A DNA stretch of 36,571 bases from the NCBI GenBank assembly GCA_036637375.1, contig JAVWMQ010000016.1:1-36571 (forward strand), given 5' to 3'. Numbering within the stretch: the stretch's first letter is position 1; every line of letters starts with the position of its first letter. The notes beneath the pieces were generated by a model. The model searched no databases, was not told where the DNA came from, and saw only the letters and a program-made list of their open reading frames with translations. The stretch comes from JAVWMQ01 sp036637375 (GTDB taxonomy: Bacteria > Bacillota > Clostridia > Peptostreptococcales > Anaerovoracaceae). Positions 7,717-15,593 of the stretch are shown one piece after another. A program made the translations under genes and the position numbers.

Positions 7717-8198
7717 TTGTTTACGAAATACTAGATAAACTAGAGATTGACTACAAAGTTTCAAGGCATCAGGCTATGTTTACTATGGCAGATGCAGCCC
7801 TTGAAGGGTATTACCAAGAGGGGCTAAATATGAAGAACTTAGTCCTAAAAGATAAAAAAACAAAGACATACTATATGGTAGTGATTGAGGATGGAAATAG
7901 ACTTGACCTGAAACGGTTTAAAGCTGTAACTGGGTGGAGCAATAAGGTTTCTTTTGTAAATGACGAAGAGTTGTTTGAACTCCTTGGGATTCATCAAGGT
8001 TCTTGCTCCATTTTTAATCTTATTAATGACATTGAAAATAAAGTTGTATTAGTCTTTGAAAAAACTATTGGAGAGGCGAGCTTGGATGAACAAATGAGCT
8101 TTCATCCAAACATTAACACTGCCACTGTTTCACTAAAAAAGAAGGATGTAATTAAATTTTTGGAGTGGAAAGGATGTAATGTTATTTGGGAGAAATAA
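7698..8198 (+). CDS. YbaK/ProX-like aminoacyl-tRNA deacylase
   Basis: A 166-residue protein of the YbaK/ProRS-editing-domain superfamily, which hydrolyses mischarged tRNA in trans. Diagnostic parts are NMKNLVLKDKKTKTYYMVV, the GIHQGSCSIFNL loop (family GxxxGSxxPF) and the closing FHPNINTATVSLKKKDVIKFL. This set is closest to the ProX/ProXp-ala branch, which clears Ala-tRNA(Pro), but substrate choice among Ala, Cys and others is not settled by sequence. AAAGGAG lies about 13 bases before the ATG, inside DUF1893. It is followed by another tRNA-editing-like protein. Confidence 0.88.
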   Translation: MEDKEIIVYEILDKLEIDYKVSRHQAMFTMADAALEGYYQEGLNMKNLVLKDKKTKTYYMVVIEDGNRLDLKRFKAVTGWSNKVSFVNDEELFELLGIHQGSCSIFNLINDIENKVVLVFEKTIGEASLDEQMSFHPNINTATVSLKKKDVIKFLEWKGCNVIWEK

Positions 8199-8215
8199 CA
8201 AGAGGAGATTTAGAG

Positions 8216-8914
8216 ATGAAGTTTAGAGTTAGCAATGAGTTTTTTGACAAAATTGAAGATGGCTGTTTTGGTGTTGTTGTTGCGAGAGGAATAGATAATA
8301 GCAAAAGTTATTCTGTAATTAATCAGCTATTGGAAAAAAGCGTTAAAGATGTAGCGGAGAAATGGCAAGGTAAGAATCCAAGGGAAGACGGAAACATAGA
8401 ACTTTATAGAGAGGCATTCAAGAAACTTGATATTAATCCAAATAAATATATGTGTTCTATTGAAGCTTTGGCAAAGAGAGTTGCAAAAGGGAATGCGATT
8501 CCTACAATTAATCCTTTGGTGGATCTTGGAAATGCTCTTAGTCTTAAATATTTTGTTCCGCTTGGGGCCCATGATATTTCCAAGATGGAAGAAACAATTG
8601 AAATTAGATACAGTAATCAAGATGACTCATTTGTGCCTTTTGGAGAAACAGAAGGAGAAAAAATAGAAAAGAAGGAAATTGTTTATGTTTCTGGCAAGGA
8701 CGTAAAAACTAGAATGTGGATCCATAGGCAGGGAGAAAATGGCAAGATTACCCATGAGGCATCCGATATATTCTTTCCAATTGATGGATTTACAAAGAAC
8801 AGGGATGCTGTAATTTTGCTTCGAGATGAGCTTGGGGAATTGATCAAGGATGTCTTTGGGGTTGAAGTTAAGCTTGGATTTGTAGATAAAGATTCCCCTG
8901 AATTTGAATTTTAA
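8216..8914 (+). CDS. B3/B4 domain protein (PheRS beta-subunit editing-domain-like)
   Basis: About 232 residues from the ATG at 8216. I chose this over ATG 8186 because AGAGGAG sits 9 bases upstream and the earlier ATG lies within the ybaK-like gene. The protein matches the free-standing B3/B4 fold that edits Tyr-tRNA(Phe) within phenylalanyl-tRNA synthetase (PTINPLVDLGNALSLKYFVP and the later FFPIDGFTK...DAVILLRDEL part). Free-standing homologues are poorly characterised and may deacylate tRNA or bind amino acids. It ends the nth operon before a bidirectional terminator. Confidence 0.85.
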   Translation: MKFRVSNEFFDKIEDGCFGVVVARGIDNSKSYSVINQLLEKSVKDVAEKWQGKNPREDGNIELYREAFKKLDINPNKYMCSIEALAKRVAKGNAIPTINPLVDLGNALSLKYFVPLGAHDISKMEETIEIRYSNQDDSFVPFGETEGEKIEKKEIVYVSGKDVKTRMWIHRQGENGKITHEASDIFFPIDGFTKNRDAVILLRDELGELIKDVFGVEVKLGFVDKDSPEFEF

Positions 8915-8928
8915 CAAAAATCTTGTAT

Positions 8929-8959
8929 AAAAAAAGGTAGCAAATATATGCTACCTTTT
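8929..8959. terminator. Bidirectional rho-independent terminator
   Basis: A perfect 11-bp stem (8932-8942 with 8949-8959) with a 6-base loop. Seven A on the left give a T tract on the minus strand, and TTTT ends the plus strand. It lies between the convergent B3/B4 and SEC-C genes and serves both. Confidence 0.9.
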
Positions 8960-8966
8960 GTCATAT

Positions 8967-9461
8967 TTATTTACCGCAACATTTCTTGTATTTTTTTCCG
9001 CTTCCACATGGACAAGGGTCGTTACGTCCGATTTTTGCTTCTTTTACTACTGTTCTTGAACGTCTAAAATCATTTACAATTTCGATTTTCTTTTCTTCTG
9101 TAAGAATGTTATCCCACTGCTCTAAAGTGAATAGGTAATCAGCATCAGCTTTAAGCATGTTAAAGAAAAGTTTCTCTAAATCAATATCAAGAGAAATTTC
9201 GCTATCCTCTGTAATAGAATCTAGGTCAATTTCGTTTTTAAGACTTGTTGAAATTCCGTCTAAGAAACCAAGGAATATTACAGGTCTTGTTTCAAATTTT
9301 TCAGCAAGATCTGAAACCTTACCTTCGAATTTATCGGTATGGTTATCTAAAATATGTGAATATATTCTAGTTTCAGCACCGCTATATTCCTCCCAAAATG
9401 CTTCAAATGTTTCATCAGTTTGCCCTTCAAGCAACTTTGTCCAATCTTTAAAAATACTCAT
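8967..9461 (-). CDS. SEC-C motif protein
   Basis: A 164-residue acidic protein ending in a SEC-C zinc-binding motif (IGRNDPCPCGSGKKYKKCC; C150, C152, C161, C162), the same motif found at the end of SecA. The first 120 residues are helical and rich in Glu/Asp and match no family I can name. The motif suggests ribosome, SecA-partner or nucleic-acid contacts, but no activity can be read. It follows homoserine dehydrogenase by 14 bases behind AGGAGG, so the two are likely co-transcribed. Confidence 0.88.
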   Translation of the reverse strand: MSIFKDWTKLLEGQTDETFEAFWEEYSGAETRIYSHILDNHTDKFEGKVSDLAEKFETRPVIFLGFLDGISTSLKNEIDLDSITEDSEISLDIDLEKLFFNMLKADADYLFTLEQWDNILTEEKKIEIVNDFRRSRTVVKEAKIGRNDPCPCGSGKKYKKCCGK

Positions 9462-9475
9462 TAATATCTTCCTCC

Positions 9476-10450
9476 TTATGATTTTGCTATTTCTTTTGCG
9501 ATTTCAAGAATATCGCCCATTACTGCAGAGCCTGTTGGAAGTGGACCTGCACCTTTGCCGTAAAACATTAATTCATCTACAGCATTTCCTTTAACAAAGA
9601 CTGCGTTAAACTCATTGCTTACTCCTGCAAGTGGGTGAGTAACAGGAAGTTTCATTGGTGTGACCTGATACTTAATTGTGTCACCATCTTTTTTTGCTGA
9701 AGCAATTAATTTGATTTTACAATTCTCTTTTTTTGCAGCTTCAATTTCGTCAATAGTTATCTTTGTAATTCCTTCTGTTGGAATATCTGAAGGGTGTACA
9801 TACTCGCCAAAAGCAAGTGACATTAGAATTGAAAGTTTATTTGCAGCATCAAGCCCTTCTACATCGGCTGTTTCGTCTGCCTCTGCAAAGCCTTTAGCTT
9901 TTGCGTCTTTTAGTACTTCTTCATAACTAAGACCAAATTCAGTCATTTGAGTTAAAATGTAGTTTGTTGTTCCGTTTAAGATTCCTAGAATCTCATCAAA
10001 TTGATTTGCCATAAGAACTGTTGTAAGCGGATGTAAAATAGGAATTCCACCAGCAACACAAGCTTCTAATTTAAGAGAAACCTTATTATCTTTGGCAGCT
10101 GTGTTAAGTGCGGCAAAGTTTTCGGCAACAGCAGCCTTATTTGCTGTTACAACATGTTTCCCGTTGTTTAATGATCTAAGCATATAACTTGTTGCAGGCT
10201 CAATACCGCCAAGTACCTCTACAACAATATCAATTTCATTATTATTTACAATATCGTCAACATTTGAGGTCAAAACGCCATCTGCAAGGGTAATCCCTCT
10301 ATCCTTAGTAATATCATTTACTAAAATTTTAATAATTTCAATATTTACATTTGAATATTTCTTGATGTGTTCTTTGTTCATTTCTAAAGTTTGATATGTT
10401 CCAATTCCAACGTTCCCAAACCCTAGTAAACCGATTTTAACTGTTTTCAT
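9476..10450 (-). CDS. hom: Homoserine dehydrogenase, short form without ACT domain
   Basis: Reduces aspartate semialdehyde to homoserine for threonine and methionine synthesis. The Rossmann motif GFGNVG (10-15), K105 (TANKA), D201 and K205 (LDAANK) and the C-terminal GKGAGPLPTGSAVMGDI closure are intact, so the catalytic core is complete. At 324 residues it stops right after the core. Common forms of 400-450 residues carry a C-terminal ACT domain for threonine feedback, which is absent here. AGGAGG lies 9 bases before the ATG. It is the first gene of a pair with the SEC-C protein and diverges from trmL. Confidence 0.95.
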   Translation of the reverse strand: MKTVKIGLLGFGNVGIGTYQTLEMNKEHIKKYSNVNIEIIKILVNDITKDRGITLADGVLTSNVDDIVNNNEIDIVVEVLGGIEPATSYMLRSLNNGKHVVTANKAAVAENFAALNTAAKDNKVSLKLEACVAGGIPILHPLTTVLMANQFDEILGILNGTTNYILTQMTEFGLSYEEVLKDAKAKGFAEADETADVEGLDAANKLSILMSLAFGEYVHPSDIPTEGITKITIDEIEAAKKENCKIKLIASAKKDGDTIKYQVTPMKLPVTHPLAGVSNEFNAVFVKGNAVDELMFYGKGAGPLPTGSAVMGDILEIAKEIAKS

Positions 10451-10489
10451 AATATATATTACCTCCTAAAAAATGTCGTTATCTATGAA

Positions 10490-10518
10490 ATTATATACTA
10501 GATTTGCAAATTTGTCTT
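10490..10518 (-). promoter_or_regulatory. Probable promoter of hom
   Basis: On the minus strand AAGACA (10513-10518), 17 bases, TATAAT (10490-10495), giving a start about 33 bases before the ATG. The -35 overlaps that of the opposite trmL promoter. Confidence 0.6.
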
Positions 10519-10545
10519 TATAAAGTTGTAAAAATTTTATATTAT
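10517..10545 (+). promoter_or_regulatory. Possible promoter of trmL
   Basis: TTTATA (10517-10522), 17 bases, TATTAT (10540-10545). The start would fall near 10552, just before the TTGGAGG ribosome binding site. The -35 is weak, so this is tentative. Confidence 0.45.
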
Positions 10546-10576
10546 AGTAGAGATAAAAGAAATTGGAGGTATAATT

Positions 10577-11047
10577 ATGACATTACATATTGTATTAGTG
10601 GAGCCAGAGATTCCACCTAATACAGGGAATATTGCTAGAACGTGTGCGGCAACTGGAGTAGCACTTCATTTGGTGAAACCACTAGGATTTTCTATAGATG
10701 ATAAACAAGTAAAAAGGGCTGGATTAGACTATTGGAAGTTTGTAGACTTACATATATATGAAAATTTAGAAGAATTTTTGCAAATACATAAAGAAAAAAG
10801 AAAATTTTTGGCGACAACTAAAGGTGGAAGGGTTTACTCAGATATTCAATATAAAGATGAGGATATGATACTTTTGGGTAAAGAAACTAAAGGTCTGCCA
10901 GAAAATTTAATAAATGAGCACAAAGAAATGGCGATTCGCATACCAATGAGCCAAGATACAAGGTTAAGATCATTAAATTTGTCAAATTGTGCCAATATTA
11001 TAATATTTGAAGCCTTGAAGCAAGTAGGCTTCCCGGGGTTGAAATAA
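10577..11047 (+). CDS. trmL: tRNA (cytidine(34)-2'-O)-methyltransferase
   Basis: A 156-residue SPOUT-class methyltransferase that 2'-O-methylates the wobble base of tRNA(Leu) isoacceptors using S-adenosylmethionine. Motif 1 (EPEIPPNTGNIARTCAATG), motif 2 (LLGKETKGLP) and motif 3 with the knot (IPMSQDTRLRSLNLSNCANI) are all present, and the length is typical. TTGGAGG precedes the ATG. The rpoN promoter begins over its last codon. Confidence 0.95.
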   Translation: MTLHIVLVEPEIPPNTGNIARTCAATGVALHLVKPLGFSIDDKQVKRAGLDYWKFVDLHIYENLEEFLQIHKEKRKFLATTKGGRVYSDIQYKDEDMILLGKETKGLPENLINEHKEMAIRIPMSQDTRLRSLNLSNCANIIIFEALKQVGFPGLK

Positions 11048-11066
11048 GAAGTAATTATGTTATAAT
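11039..11066 (+). promoter_or_regulatory. Promoter of rpoN
   Basis: TTGAAA (11039-11044), 16 bases, TATAAT (11061-11066), lying across the trmL stop codon. The start near 11073 gives a leader of about 16 bases with GGGGGTG before ATG 11089. This argues against ATG 11065, which lies within the -10. Confidence 0.75.
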
Positions 11067-11088
11067 GAGTATGGAATTGGGGGTGCAC

Positions 11089-12483
11089 ATGAAGCTAGGG
11101 TACGACTTAAATATTGAACAACAACAAAAGCTAGTAATGACTCCTGAACTGATTCAAGCAATAAAGATCTTGCAATTTAACAATCAGGAGTTGGATTCGT
11201 ATGTAAAAGAGCAGATTCTAACTAATCCTATTTTGGAAAGTGCTCCTGCAGAACGAGAGACTGAAAAAGAAAAAACACGAGAAGATGCCATTGCAGAATA
11301 TCTTCAAGAATATGGCAAGAATGGCAGCCGTAAGGACACTAGTTATAGTAGTGGTGATTATGATAATGATGATGAGGGTAATTCCTTTGAGAAGTATGTT
11401 GCATCAGGAGTATCACTACAAGAACATTTAATGTTTCAATTGCAGTTTGTAACAAAGTGCAAAAAGGCTAGGAGAATTGGTAAATATATTATAGAGAGCC
11501 TTGATGACAATGGATATATGACTTTATCTGTTGAAGAAGTATCAAAGCTTATTGGTGAGCCATTAGAGAAAGTAAATGATATACTAGAGATAATACAAAA
11601 TTTTGACCCTATAGGGGTTTGCGCAATTAATTTGGCAGATTGCCTCAAGCGACAACTTGAACAAAAAGGTCTTTTAAGCTATGAAGCAGAAATGATTTTA
11701 GATTCATATATTGAGGAAATTGCGGCAAATAAGTTGGGTTTAATAGGCAAAAAACTGGGAATAACAACAACTCAGGTGCAAGAAATAAGAGACTTAATTA
11801 GAACTTTAGATCCAAGACCTGGGCTACAGTTTTGCGCTAACATTGAACCAAACTATATTACTCCAGATATTCTCGTTACAAAAGATGAGTCAGGCGAATA
11901 TATTGTTACAACTAATGACAGTAGTGTGCCAAAGTTAATGGTGAGTTCTTATTACGAAAAGCTTCTAAAGGAATCCAAAAATGACACGCAGCTTACTGAA
12001 TATCTTTCAGATAGAATGGAGTCTGCAGTGTGGGTTATGAGAAGCATTGAACAAAGAAAACAAACGATTTTAAATGTTGCTAAAGCAATCATAAAGTATC
12101 AAGAAGGGTTCCTTGAAGAAGGCAAAAAAGCTCTAAAAACTATGACGCTAAAGGAGATTGCAGAAGAACTTGAAATACATGAATCTACAGTTAGTAGGTC
12201 AATAAATGGCAAATATATGCAGTGTAGCAGGGGAGTATTTGAACTTAAATACTTTTTTTCTGCAGGCGTATCATCAAGTGATGGGGAGGGTGGAATTTCT
12301 TCTAATAGTATCAAAAGCCATATTCGTGAGCTTGTTGATGGGGAGGAACCTAAGTCACCATTAAGTGATCAAAAGTTAGTTGAGCTATTGAAGGAACGCA
12401 AGATAGAAATATCAAGGCGTACAATAGCCAAATATAGGGATGAAATGGGAATTCCATCATCATCTAAGAGAAAGAGATATTAA
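11089..12483 (+). CDS. rpoN: RNA polymerase sigma-54 factor
   Basis: About 464 residues from ATG 11089, where MKLGYDLNIEQQQKLVMTPEL matches the family N-terminus. GGGGGTG lies 4 bases upstream. Region I is Gln/Leu-rich, followed by an acidic linker (11270-11400), the core-binding region, a helix-turn-helix (LKEIAEELEIHESTVSRSINGK) and the RpoN box near the C-terminus, here SRRTIAKYR with Ser replacing the usual first Ala. It directs polymerase to -24/-12 promoters that need AAA+ activators; none is encoded in the window. The same neighbourhood, rpoN then gap, is common in Firmicutes. Confidence 0.95.
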   Translation: MKLGYDLNIEQQQKLVMTPELIQAIKILQFNNQELDSYVKEQILTNPILESAPAERETEKEKTREDAIAEYLQEYGKNGSRKDTSYSSGDYDNDDEGNSFEKYVASGVSLQEHLMFQLQFVTKCKKARRIGKYIIESLDDNGYMTLSVEEVSKLIGEPLEKVNDILEIIQNFDPIGVCAINLADCLKRQLEQKGLLSYEAEMILDSYIEEIAANKLGLIGKKLGITTTQVQEIRDLIRTLDPRPGLQFCANIEPNYITPDILVTKDESGEYIVTTNDSSVPKLMVSSYYEKLLKESKNDTQLTEYLSDRMESAVWVMRSIEQRKQTILNVAKAIIKYQEGFLEEGKKALKTMTLKEIAEELEIHESTVSRSINGKYMQCSRGVFELKYFFSAGVSSSDGEGGISSNSIKSHIRELVDGEEPKSPLSDQKLVELLKERKIEISRRTIAKYRDEMGIPSSSKRKRY

Positions 12484-12543
12484 TTTCATTAATATATAAC
12501 AAATTATTTAATAAATTAGAGTTTAAAACATAAGGAGGACAAC

Positions 12544-13557
12544 ATGTCAGTAAAAGTTGGTATCAGTGGATTTGGTCGTATTAGTAGAGTGGTAATACGT
12601 GCGGCAATGGATGACAAGGATATCGAAATTTGTGGAATTAACGTTAGAAATGCAGATCTAGATTATTTAGTTTATATGCTGAAATATGACTCAACATTTG
12701 GAAGATTTCCAAAGAGCTTAGATAAGTACGAAAATGGGTTAATTATTGATGGCAAAAAAGTACCTGTATACACAGAAAATCAGGCAATTGATATTCCATG
12801 GGCAGAGTGCGGAGCAGAGTATATCGTTGAAGGAACAGGAGCTTATGTAACTACAGAAACAGCAATGGACCACATTAAGGCAGGAGCTAAAAAAGTAGTA
12901 ATTTCAGCACCGGCTAAAGATGACACTCCAACTTTTGTAATGGGTGTAAACCATCAAGAGTACAAGGCAGAGTATCAAGTTGTATCTAATGCATCTTGTA
13001 CAACTAACTGTCTTGCACCATTGGCAAAAGTTATTCAGGACAACTGGGGAATCAAAGAAGGTTTAATGTCAACAATTCATGCAGCTACATCAAAACAAAA
13101 GGTTGTTGATGCACGTTCTATGAAAGACTGGAGAACTGGAAGATCTGTATTTGGTAACATTATTCCATCTACAACAGGTGCTGCTAAGGCAGTAGGTCTT
13201 GTAATTCCAGAATTAAAAGGCAAAATGACAGGTATTTCTTACAGAATCCCAACAGCAGACGTTTCACTAGTTGACCTAAATCTTGTTTTAGAAAAGCCAG
13301 CAACTTACGAAGAAATTTGTGCAAAGGTTAAAGAAGCTTCAGAGACAACAATGAAAGGTATCCTTGAGTATGTTGATGATGAAGTAGTATCAGGTGACTT
13401 TATTGGAGATCCATGTACATCAATTTTCGATGCAAGAGAAGGTATTCAGTTAAACGACCATTTCTTTAAATTCATTTCATTCTACGATAATGAATTTGGA
13501 TATTCAAGCAAGGTTTTAATGTTAATGAAGCACATGCATTCTGTAGACAACAAATAG
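12544..13557 (+). CDS. gap: Glyceraldehyde-3-phosphate dehydrogenase, atypical cofactor pocket
   Basis: A 337-residue glycolytic enzyme. The catalytic C152 (SNASCTTNC) and H179 (STIHAATSKQK) are intact, and the substrate loop MKDWRTGRS resembles the E. coli GapA/eukaryotic branch rather than the HKDLRRARAA type of many Firmicutes. Two cofactor-site changes stand out. GFGRIGR reads GFGRISR (S13). The NAD-selecting Asp after IN is Val34, followed by Arg35 (GINVRN). GapB-type, NADP-using enzymes also lose that Asp, so NADP or dual use is plausible but unproven. AGGAGG precedes the ATG, and it leads the gap-pgk-tpiA-eno cluster. Confidence 0.95.
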   Translation: MSVKVGISGFGRISRVVIRAAMDDKDIEICGINVRNADLDYLVYMLKYDSTFGRFPKSLDKYENGLIIDGKKVPVYTENQAIDIPWAECGAEYIVEGTGAYVTTETAMDHIKAGAKKVVISAPAKDDTPTFVMGVNHQEYKAEYQVVSNASCTTNCLAPLAKVIQDNWGIKEGLMSTIHAATSKQKVVDARSMKDWRTGRSVFGNIIPSTTGAAKAVGLVIPELKGKMTGISYRIPTADVSLVDLNLVLEKPATYEEICAKVKEASETTMKGILEYVDDEVVSGDFIGDPCTSIFDAREGIQLNDHFFKFISFYDNEFGYSSKVLMLMKHMHSVDNK

Positions 13558-13565
13558 TTAGTTTT

Positions 13566-13596
13566 ATGCCGCATTTATCTCAAGTAGATGCGGCAT
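13566..13596 (+). promoter_or_regulatory. Stable hairpin between gap and pgk, no U tract
   Basis: A 13-bp stem (13566-13578 with 13584-13596, two wobbles) with a CTCAA loop lies 8 bases after the gap stop. It is followed by ATTAAACT, not by T, so it is unlikely to be a full terminator. It could protect the gap transcript 3' end, pause polymerase or mark a processing site. Confidence 0.55.
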
Positions 13597-13641
13597 ATTA
13601 AACTAGGAACTTTTGATTAAACTTTAGATAAGAGGTATATT

Positions 13642-14826
13642 ATGAAAAAAACGGTTAGAGATATTAATGTTAAGGGTAAGCGAGTTTTAGTTAGATGTGA
13701 TTTTAACGTACCAATGAAAAATGGCGAAATTACAGATGACGTAAGAATTAGAGCTGCATTACCAACAATTAATTATTTAATTGAAAATGGAGCGAGATTA
13801 ATATTAATGTCTCATATGGGAAGACCAAAAGGAGAACCAAACAAGGAATTTACACTTGAACCAGTTGCAGATAGACTTGGAATACTACTTGGACAGGAAA
13901 TAAAATTCATACCATCTGAAACAGTAGTGAATATGGACGTGAAAGAAACAGCACTAGGACTAAATGATGGGGAAGTGCTTTTACTTGAGAATACAAGATA
14001 CAGGAAAGAAGAAACTAAAAACGAGGACACATTTACAAAAGAACTAGCAGCATTGGGTGAAATTTTTGTTAATGATGCCTTTGGAACAGCTCATAGAGCA
14101 CATTGTTCAACAGCTGGACTTGCAAATTATTTGCCTGCTGTATCAGGATTTTTAATAGAAAAAGAAGTGAAATATTTAGGAAATGCAGTTGAAAACCCAG
14201 AAAGACCTTTACTTGCAATAATGGGAGGAGCTAAGGTAAGTGATAAAATATTACTTATTGAAAACCTACTTACAAAAGTAGACTCTCTAATTATAGGTGG
14301 AGGAATGGCCTATACATTTTTGAAGGCTAAAGGATACGAAATAGGTCAGTCACTGCTTGATGAAGAAAGTGTAGACCTAGCAAGAGATTTAATGGCAAAG
14401 GCAAAAGAAAAAGGAATTGCTATGTTGATTCCAATAGACACTGTATGTGCAAAAGAATTTAGTAATGACTCTGAGAAATTATCTGTTGATGCTGATAAAA
14501 TTCCAAAAGATATGATGGGAATGGATATTGGAGAAAAGACAGTAGAATTATTTAAAGACGAAATTGCAAAAGCAAAAACTATAGTATGGAATGGACCGGT
14601 AGGTGTGTTTGAAATGGAAAACTTCGCAAATGGGACACTGGAAATTGCAAGGGCGCTAGCTAAGAGCGATGCAATTACTGTTATCGGTGGAGGTGATTCG
14701 GCGGCAGCTGTAGGGCAATTTGGGCTTGTTGGCAAGATGACACATATTTCTACAGGTGGCGGAGCATCTATGGAGTATCTTGAAGGTAAATTGTTGCCAG
14801 GCATAGCTGTGCTACAAGATAAATAG
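13642..14826 (+). CDS. pgk: Phosphoglycerate kinase
   Basis: A 394-residue enzyme that makes ATP from 1,3-bisphosphoglycerate. The N-terminal RVLVRCDFNVP signature and the substrate-binding LMSHMGRPKG are clear, as is GGAKVSDKI at the domain hinge. The nucleotide loop is WNGPVGVFE and the C-terminal phosphate loop is GGGDSAAAV. The length is normal. It lies 84 bases after gap, the widest gap before eno, with the hairpin in between. AGAGG precedes the ATG. tpiA follows after 9 bases. Confidence 0.97.
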   Translation: MKKTVRDINVKGKRVLVRCDFNVPMKNGEITDDVRIRAALPTINYLIENGARLILMSHMGRPKGEPNKEFTLEPVADRLGILLGQEIKFIPSETVVNMDVKETALGLNDGEVLLLENTRYRKEETKNEDTFTKELAALGEIFVNDAFGTAHRAHCSTAGLANYLPAVSGFLIEKEVKYLGNAVENPERPLLAIMGGAKVSDKILLIENLLTKVDSLIIGGGMAYTFLKAKGYEIGQSLLDEESVDLARDLMAKAKEKGIAMLIPIDTVCAKEFSNDSEKLSVDADKIPKDMMGMDIGEKTVELFKDEIAKAKTIVWNGPVGVFEMENFANGTLEIARALAKSDAITVIGGGDSAAAVGQFGLVGKMTHISTGGGASMEYLEGKLLPGIAVLQDK

Positions 14827-14835
14827 GAGGCAAAA

Positions 14836-15582
14836 ATGAGAATACCATTTATCGCAGGAAACTGGAAAATGTTTAAAAACAAAGAAGAAGCCTTTGCATT
14901 TGCAAAGGAATTTAAGATGCTTTATGAAGGTACAGATGTAAAAGCAGCGATTTGTGCGCCGTACTTACAACTAGAAACATTAGTAGAAGCATTTGAAGGT
15001 ACAGGCATAAAAGTTGGAGCTCAAAACGTACACTTTGAAGATGAAGGTGCATATACAGGAGAGATTTCAGCAAAAATGCTTGAGGAAATAGGTGTTGATT
15101 ACTGTATTATAGGCCACTCAGAGAGAAGACAGTACTTTGGAGAAACAGATGAAACAGTAAACAAAAAATTACATAAAATATTTGAGACTAATATTTTGCC
15201 AATACTTTGTGTAGGTGAATCTTTAGAAGAAAGAGAATCAAACCGAGAGTTTGACGTAGTAAAGACTCAGTTAAACCAGGGGCTTTTAAACCTTACAAAG
15301 GAAAATATGTCTAAAGTAGTAATTGCGTATGAACCAGTGTGGGCAATTGGAACTGGCAAAACAGCAAGTTCGGAACAAGCTGATGAAATGTGTGGATATA
15401 TTAGAGATGTAATTATTGAAATGTTTGATGAAGAAACTGGAGATAATGTGGTTATTCAGTATGGTGGAAGCGTGAAACCAGCAAATGCCACAGAAATTAT
15501 GAATATGCCAGAGATAGACGGTGCATTAGTTGGAGGAGCTAGTTTAGTTCCGCAAGATTTTATGAATATAATTGATTTTTAG
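14836..15582 (+). CDS. tpiA: Triosephosphate isomerase
   Basis: A 248-residue TIM barrel that interconverts dihydroxyacetone phosphate and glyceraldehyde 3-phosphate. Catalytic residues are N9 and K11 (GNWKM), H94 (IGHSERRQYF) and E166 (AYEPVWAIGTGKTA). The flexible loop 6 and the phosphate-binding YGGSVKP are intact. AGGAGG precedes the ATG, 9 bases after pgk. It is directly followed by eno, so the usual gpmI between them is missing here. Confidence 0.97.
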   Translation: MRIPFIAGNWKMFKNKEEAFAFAKEFKMLYEGTDVKAAICAPYLQLETLVEAFEGTGIKVGAQNVHFEDEGAYTGEISAKMLEEIGVDYCIIGHSERRQYFGETDETVNKKLHKIFETNILPILCVGESLEERESNREFDVVKTQLNQGLLNLTKENMSKVVIAYEPVWAIGTGKTASSEQADEMCGYIRDVIIEMFDEETGDNVVIQYGGSVKPANATEIMNMPEIDGALVGGASLVPQDFMNIIDF

Positions 15583-15593
15583 GAGGAAGAAAA

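Noticed and set aside
11065..11088. Earlier ATG for rpoN
   Set aside because: It lies within the promoter -10 box, and the family N-terminus begins at ATG 11089 with a good ribosome binding site.
12484..12543. Dedicated promoter or CggR operator before gap
   Set aside because: The sequence is AT-rich with several loose -10 matches, but no -35 at the right distance and no convincing direct repeat.
14346..14882. Open frame of 178 codons on the minus strand over pgk and tpiA
   Set aside because: It mirrors the codon pattern of well-conserved pgk, lacks a ribosome binding site and resembles no family; it is a shadow.
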